From Lachnospiraceae bacterium (GTDB lineage: Bacteria > Bacillota > Clostridia > Lachnospirales > Lachnospiraceae): DNA of 64,000 nucleotides. The notes below the pieces were generated by a model. The model saw nothing but the letters and a program-made list of their open reading frames with translations, searched no databases and was not told where the DNA came from. The stretch covers positions 220,860 through 284,859 of the forward strand of contig CAJTEE010000006.1 in assembly GCA_910575275.1 (NCBI GenBank). The letters are read 5' to 3'. The position numbers were made by a program, and so were the translations under genes. Positions 60,768 to 64,000 of this stretch are shown here, one piece after another (the stretch's first letter is position 1; each line of letters opens with the position of its first letter).

Positions 60768-61454
60768 GTGACGAACCTGGGCAAGTACAACGAGGGCCAG
60801 CTTGTATATGAGCGGGTGGCGTTCCCCACCGACACCGAAACTGTCCAGGCGGCCTTGAAAAAGATCGGGATCGACGGTATTCGGTATGAGGAGATTTTTA
60901 TTGCCGATTATGACGGCGATATGCCCCAGCTCCACAAGCACCTGGGCGAGTACGAGAGTATTGACGAGCTGAACCATCTGGCCTGTCTGCTGTCGGAGCT
61001 GAACGAGTACGAGCTGGAAGTATTTGAGGCTGTCATGGACAGCGGGGAGTACACCGGCAGCGTCAAGGATTTGATAAATCTGGCTCAAAACCTGGACGAT
61101 TACAATTTTTATTCCGACATCCACACCGAGGAGGAGCTGGGGCGGATGTATATCCAGGAGCTTGAGGCCATCCAAGTGCCGGAGCACCTGATTGACTATA
61201 TTGATTATGAGGCATACGGGCGGGATGTGCGGATCAACGAGGACGGGCACTTCGCCCCCGGCGGGTACGTCCAGGGGGGACATTCCTTTAAGGAGCACTA
61301 CCACGGGATCGAGGACATTCCCGACGAACACCGGGTGTTCTCCATGCCTAAAGTGCCCATCCGGGAGCAAATGGCTGCCTATCAGGAAATGGCGAAACAG
61401 GCTCCCCCGCCCGCCGAGCGCCCCGCGCCCAAGGCGGACCGGGAGGAGCGGTAG
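60768..61454 (+). CDS. ardA: ArdA-type antirestriction protein
   Basis: About 228 residues. LGKYNEGQLVYERVAFPTDT at the start, EEIFIADYDGDMPQLHKHLG, and the helix-rich acidic middle with FEAVMDSGEYTGSVKDLINL are typical of ArdA, a DNA mimic that blocks type I restriction during transfer. The start is uncertain: GTG 60768 is 27 bp from GAGGGAGGG, while the frame stays open upstream to the non-standard ATA 60747 (IAIFEACV), which has better spacing. It follows the methyltransferase, so the two protect incoming element DNA in different ways. Confidence 0.85.
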   Translation: MTNLGKYNEGQLVYERVAFPTDTETVQAALKKIGIDGIRYEEIFIADYDGDMPQLHKHLGEYESIDELNHLACLLSELNEYELEVFEAVMDSGEYTGSVKDLINLAQNLDDYNFYSDIHTEEELGRMYIQELEAIQVPEHLIDYIDYEAYGRDVRINEDGHFAPGGYVQGGHSFKEHYHGIEDIPDEHRVFSMPKVPIREQMAAYQEMAKQAPPPAERPAPKADREER

Positions 61455-61455
61455 C

Positions 61456-61478
61456 CCTCTGGACACCGTGTCCAGAGG
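61456..61478. repeat. Palindrome copy 2 (23 bp)
   Basis: CCTCTGGACAC-C-GTGTCCAGAGG, perfect 11-bp arms, one base after the ardA stop. Confidence 0.75.
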
Positions 61479-61494
61479 CGGGAGGTGATGATTT

Positions 61495-61968
61495 TTGGTA
61501 GATGAAGATATTTCCCGGCGGACGATAGCCCTTTCCATCCGAACGGGGAAGCTGACGGCGCGGACCCTGGCCTGGGCGCTGCGGGCGGCGGGCCGGAAGA
61601 TCCAAAAGGAGCGGCAGGCCCACCAAACGCCCCACGGCAGGCAGACCGTCCGGCAGCTCATGAAGCAGGGCGAGGCCACCAACAGCCTCCCCGTGGAGGC
61701 CCCCAGGGAATTTGACCGAGTGGCCCGGCGCTGGAATGTGGACTACGCCTTTTATAAGAACGGCGAGGGAAAATATCTGCTTTTTTTCAAATCCAAGCAG
61801 GCCGACGCCATCACCGCCTGTTTCGGGGAATACTCCCGCCGTGCCATGGACCGGCCCAGGGCGCGGCGCGTCCCCATCCGGGAGCGGATGAAGCGGGCCG
61901 GGGAGCTGCTGCGGGGCCAGGAACGGACCCAGGAGCGGAAAAAGGAGGCGGTCCGTGAAGAAAGGTAG
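61495..61968 (+). CDS. PcfB-family (DUF3801) conjugation protein
   Basis: A 157-residue protein from TTG 61495 behind GGGAGGTGATG. SRRTIALSIRTGKLTARTLA, GRQTVRQLMKQGEATNSLPV, and DYAFYKNGEGKYLLFFKSKQ match the DUF3801/PcfB family, which in conjugative plasmids assists the coupling protein. Overlaps the coupling-protein gene by 14 bp, so the two are translationally linked. Confidence 0.85.
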   Translation: MVDEDISRRTIALSIRTGKLTARTLAWALRAAGRKIQKERQAHQTPHGRQTVRQLMKQGEATNSLPVEAPREFDRVARRWNVDYAFYKNGEGKYLLFFKSKQADAITACFGEYSRRAMDRPRARRVPIRERMKRAGELLRGQERTQERKKEAVREER

Positions 61969-63793
61969 CTTGAAAAAGTACATTCTACCCAATATGCCCT
62001 ATGTGTTCATGGCCTGGGCCTGCCTCAAATTGGGAACGGCCTACCGTCTGGCGGCTGGGGCCAATGCCGGGGAGAAGCTGGTGGGCATGATGAATACCAT
62101 CAACACGGCTTTTGCTTCCCCCGCCCCTGGGCTGGTCCCGGCGGACTGGCTGGTAGGGATCGCGGGGGCGGCAGCCATCCGGCTGTTCGTCTACGTCAAG
62201 GCCAAAAACGCGAAAAAATTTCGCCGTGACGAGGAGTACGGCAGCGCGCGCTGGGGTGGTCCTAAAGATATAGCCCCTTTCGTCGATCCCAAGTTTGAGA
62301 AAAACGTCATTCTCTCCGGGACGGAATTTCTCACCACCGACACCCGGCCCAAGAACCCGGCCAACGCCCGGAACCTCAACGCCTGTGTGATTGGCTCCTC
62401 CGGCTCCGGCAAGACCCGGTTCTGGCTCACCCCCCAGCTCCTCCAGGCCCATTCCTCCTATGTGGTGGTGGACCCCAAGGGCGGGGTGCTGTCCCAGGTG
62501 GGCTATTTCCTCCAGAGGAAAAAAGGGTACAAAATCAAGGTTTTCAACAGCATTGATTTTTCCCGCTCTATGCACTATAACCCCCTGGCCTATATCAAAA
62601 ACGAGGCGGATATTCTGAAATTCGTGAACACTTTGATAGCCAATACCAAGGGGGAGGGCAAGGAGGGGGACCCGTTCTGGACCAAATCGGAGACGCTTTT
62701 ATACTGCGCCCTGATTGCCTATATCATCTTCGAGGGGCCGGAGGAGGACCGGAACATGAACACGCTGGTAGACATGATTTCGGGAATGGAAGTGAAAGAG
62801 GACGACCCGGATTTTATGAACGCCATCGACTATATGTTCAAGGGCCTGGAGAAGCGCAAGCCGGATTGCTTCGCCGTGAAGCAGTACAAGAAGTACAAAT
62901 TAGCCAGCGGCAAGACGGCGCGTAGCATACTTATTAGCTGCGGGGCGCGGCTGGCTCCCTTTGACATTCCCCAGCTCCGGGAGATCATGAGTTATGACGA
63001 AATGGAGCTGGACCGCCTGGGGGACAAGCGGACGGCGGCTTTCTTCATCATCAGCGACACGGACACCACCTACAATTTCATTGTGGCCCTGGCGTTCTCC
63101 CAGATGTTCAACCTCCTGTGCGAGAGGGCGGACAATGTGCATGGGGGCCGCCTGCCCCACCACGTCCGGGTGCTGTGGGACGAGGCCGCCAACACGGGGC
63201 AGGTCCCGAACCTGGAGAAGCTGGTGGCGGTGATCCGCTCCCGCGAGGTCAGTTTGACCCTGTTCTATCAGGCCCAGTCCCAATGCAAGGCCATTTACAA
63301 GGACAACGCCGAGACGATCATGGGCAACATGGACAGCGTGGTTTTCCTGGGCGGGCGGGAGCACTCCACCGTCAAGGAGATTTCCGAGGCGTGGCTGGGC
63401 AAGCAGACCATCTCCATGCAGACGGACAGCCGGTCCCGCGGGCAGTCCGAGAGTTACAGCCAGAACACCCAGCGTTTGGGCCGGGAGCTTATGACCATGG
63501 ACGAGCTCACCACCATGCCCGGCGATAAGTGTATTTTACAGCTCCGGGGGCTGCGGCCCTTTTTCTCCCCCAAGTACGACTTGAAGCAGCATCCCAACTA
63601 CCGCTATACGGCGGAGGCGGACAAGAGAAATGCCTTTGACCTGTCCCGCCTGATACATCGCCGTATGGACAAGCTGGACCCCAGCAAGCAATACACTGTG
63701 TACGAGGCGGACGTGCCGGACGAGGTGAACATAGGCGAGGACGAGGACATCTTCAACTATGACGACCTGGACGACCCGGACGCCTTTGTATAA
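61955..63793 (+). CDS. VirD4/TraG-type conjugal coupling protein
   Basis: A 612-residue protein from GTG 61955. Two N-terminal membrane segments (MPYVFMAWACLKLG and WLVGIAGAAAIRLFVYV), Walker A IGSSGSGKTRFW near residue 147, YVVVDPKGG, Walker B VRVLWDEAANTGQ near 406, and FYQAQSQCKAIY identify a type IV coupling protein. It links relaxed DNA to the mating channel. Gene order PcfB then VirD4 matches Tn1549-like ICEs; the next genes (membrane channel) would lie past the window edge. Confidence 0.93.
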   Translation: MKKGSLKKYILPNMPYVFMAWACLKLGTAYRLAAGANAGEKLVGMMNTINTAFASPAPGLVPADWLVGIAGAAAIRLFVYVKAKNAKKFRRDEEYGSARWGGPKDIAPFVDPKFEKNVILSGTEFLTTDTRPKNPANARNLNACVIGSSGSGKTRFWLTPQLLQAHSSYVVVDPKGGVLSQVGYFLQRKKGYKIKVFNSIDFSRSMHYNPLAYIKNEADILKFVNTLIANTKGEGKEGDPFWTKSETLLYCALIAYIIFEGPEEDRNMNTLVDMISGMEVKEDDPDFMNAIDYMFKGLEKRKPDCFAVKQYKKYKLASGKTARSILISCGARLAPFDIPQLREIMSYDEMELDRLGDKRTAAFFIISDTDTTYNFIVALAFSQMFNLLCERADNVHGGRLPHHVRVLWDEAANTGQVPNLEKLVAVIRSREVSLTLFYQAQSQCKAIYKDNAETIMGNMDSVVFLGGREHSTVKEISEAWLGKQTISMQTDSRSRGQSESYSQNTQRLGRELMTMDELTTMPGDKCILQLRGLRPFFSPKYDLKQHPNYRYTAEADKRNAFDLSRLIHRRMDKLDPSKQYTVYEADVPDEVNIGEDEDIFNYDDLDDPDAFV

Positions 63794-63794
63794 C

Positions 63795-63815
63795 CTCTGG
63801 TCACCGTGTCCAGAG
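63795..63815. repeat. Palindrome copy 3 (21 bp)
   Basis: CTCTGGTCAC-C-GTGTCCAGAG, one mismatch in 10-bp arms, 2 bp after the coupling-protein stop. Confidence 0.7.
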
Positions 63816-63822
63816 CGTTCCT

Positions 63823-63848
63823 GCCGCCTGACAAGGGCGGCTTTTTTC
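63823..63848 (+). terminator. Intrinsic terminator
   Basis: GCCGCC and GGGCGGC pair and are followed by TTTTTT. A second hairpin, CCGGGG/CCCCGG, lies at 63853-63870. Confidence 0.7.
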
Positions 63849-63899
63849 ATGGCCGGGGCTTTGTCCCCGGAGAATATGGAGGTTTCCCCCAAACCGCAA

Positions 63900-63959
63900 C
63901 GACAAAACCCCTTCATCTCCCGGAAACCGCATATTTACAGGCGTTATAGGGTTTTGTCG
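63900..63959. repeat. Inverted repeat with CGACAAAA units
   Basis: CGACAAAACCC (63900-63910) and GGGTTTTGTCG (63949-63959) are perfect 11-bp arms 38 bp apart. Further units GCGACAA (63974-63980) and CGACAAAA (63990-63997) follow. No gene is seen from 63794 to the edge. It could be an origin of transfer, a regulator site or an RNA stem. Confidence 0.55.
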
Positions 63960-64000
63960 CTGACCATGGGAAAGCGACAATTCACTGCCCGACAAAAAAG

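Noticed and set aside
1..64000. CRISPR array
   Set aside because: No run of regularly spaced direct repeats with unique spacers was seen despite the AcrIIA9-type gene.
1..64000. tRNA gene as an attachment site for either element
   Set aside because: No cloverleaf with a TTCGAATC-type arm was found near 8.1 or 57.5 kb.

Overview
The window looks like the chromosome of a gut Bacillota, most likely a Lachnospiraceae-type Clostridium relative. Strong AGGAGG-type ribosome binding sites, many TTG and GTG starts, ECF sigma/anti-sigma pairs, BlaI/M56 regulators, tandem secreted lipoproteins and two conjugative-element segments all point that way. No rRNA, tRNA or CRISPR array was seen.

Layout. (1) 1-8.1 kb is a plasmid- or ICE-like backbone: YodL-domain end, PcfK-like/AcrIIA9-family protein, PcfJ, NAD-dependent DNA ligase, and an actin-type ParM with a ParR-like partner. 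(2) 8.1-14.3 kb holds a small XRE regulator and a two-component system with a FtsX-type ABC exporter; both promoter regions carry the same 11-bp-spaced direct repeats. (3) 14.3-20.9 kb has a GNAT fusion protein and three tandem paralogous secreted proteins, the third frameshifted. (4) 20.9-27.5 kb has a BlaI/M56 sensor pair and a secreted protein that copies the sensor's C-terminal domain and sits behind the same operator. Between them lie a split permease, an ECF S component, a Crp-type regulator and a sigma/anti-sigma pair. (5) 27.5-36.4 kb has small stress/redox genes, a second sigma/anti-sigma pair, lipoproteins and a cell-wall amidase. (6) 36.4-40.5 kb is an AT-rich three-gene defence-like operon: a RloA-type ATPase, a RloB-type TOPRIM-like protein, and a 655-residue protein with zinc ribbons and a C-terminal PD-(D/E)XK-like motif. 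(7) 40.6-57 kb holds a UvrA-like protein, AraC and TetR regulators, two ABC exporters, a broken alkD, ilvBN, and a fourth copy of the secreted paralog family cut off at about 57.04 kb. (8) 57.0-57.54 kb is a remnant of a FtsX permease gene on the minus strand. (9) 57.54-64 kb is a GC-rich Tn1549-like conjugative element (ParB, DUF4406-like, C5 methyltransferase, ArdA, PcfB, VirD4-type coupling protein), cut by the window edge.

How the parts fit. The strongest candidate for an undescribed system is the RloA/RloB/nuclease-like operon at 36.57-40.48 kb. Second is the BlaI regulon, in which the membrane sensor and a secreted protein share one domain and one operator design. A third signal is a dispersed promoter with a conserved spacer, found in five copies in front of unrelated genes. 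Several genes carry single-base frameshifts in homopolymers or single in-frame TAG codons, so base accuracy should be checked before decay is assumed. Interest scores and family names come from reading the sequence only; no database search was run.
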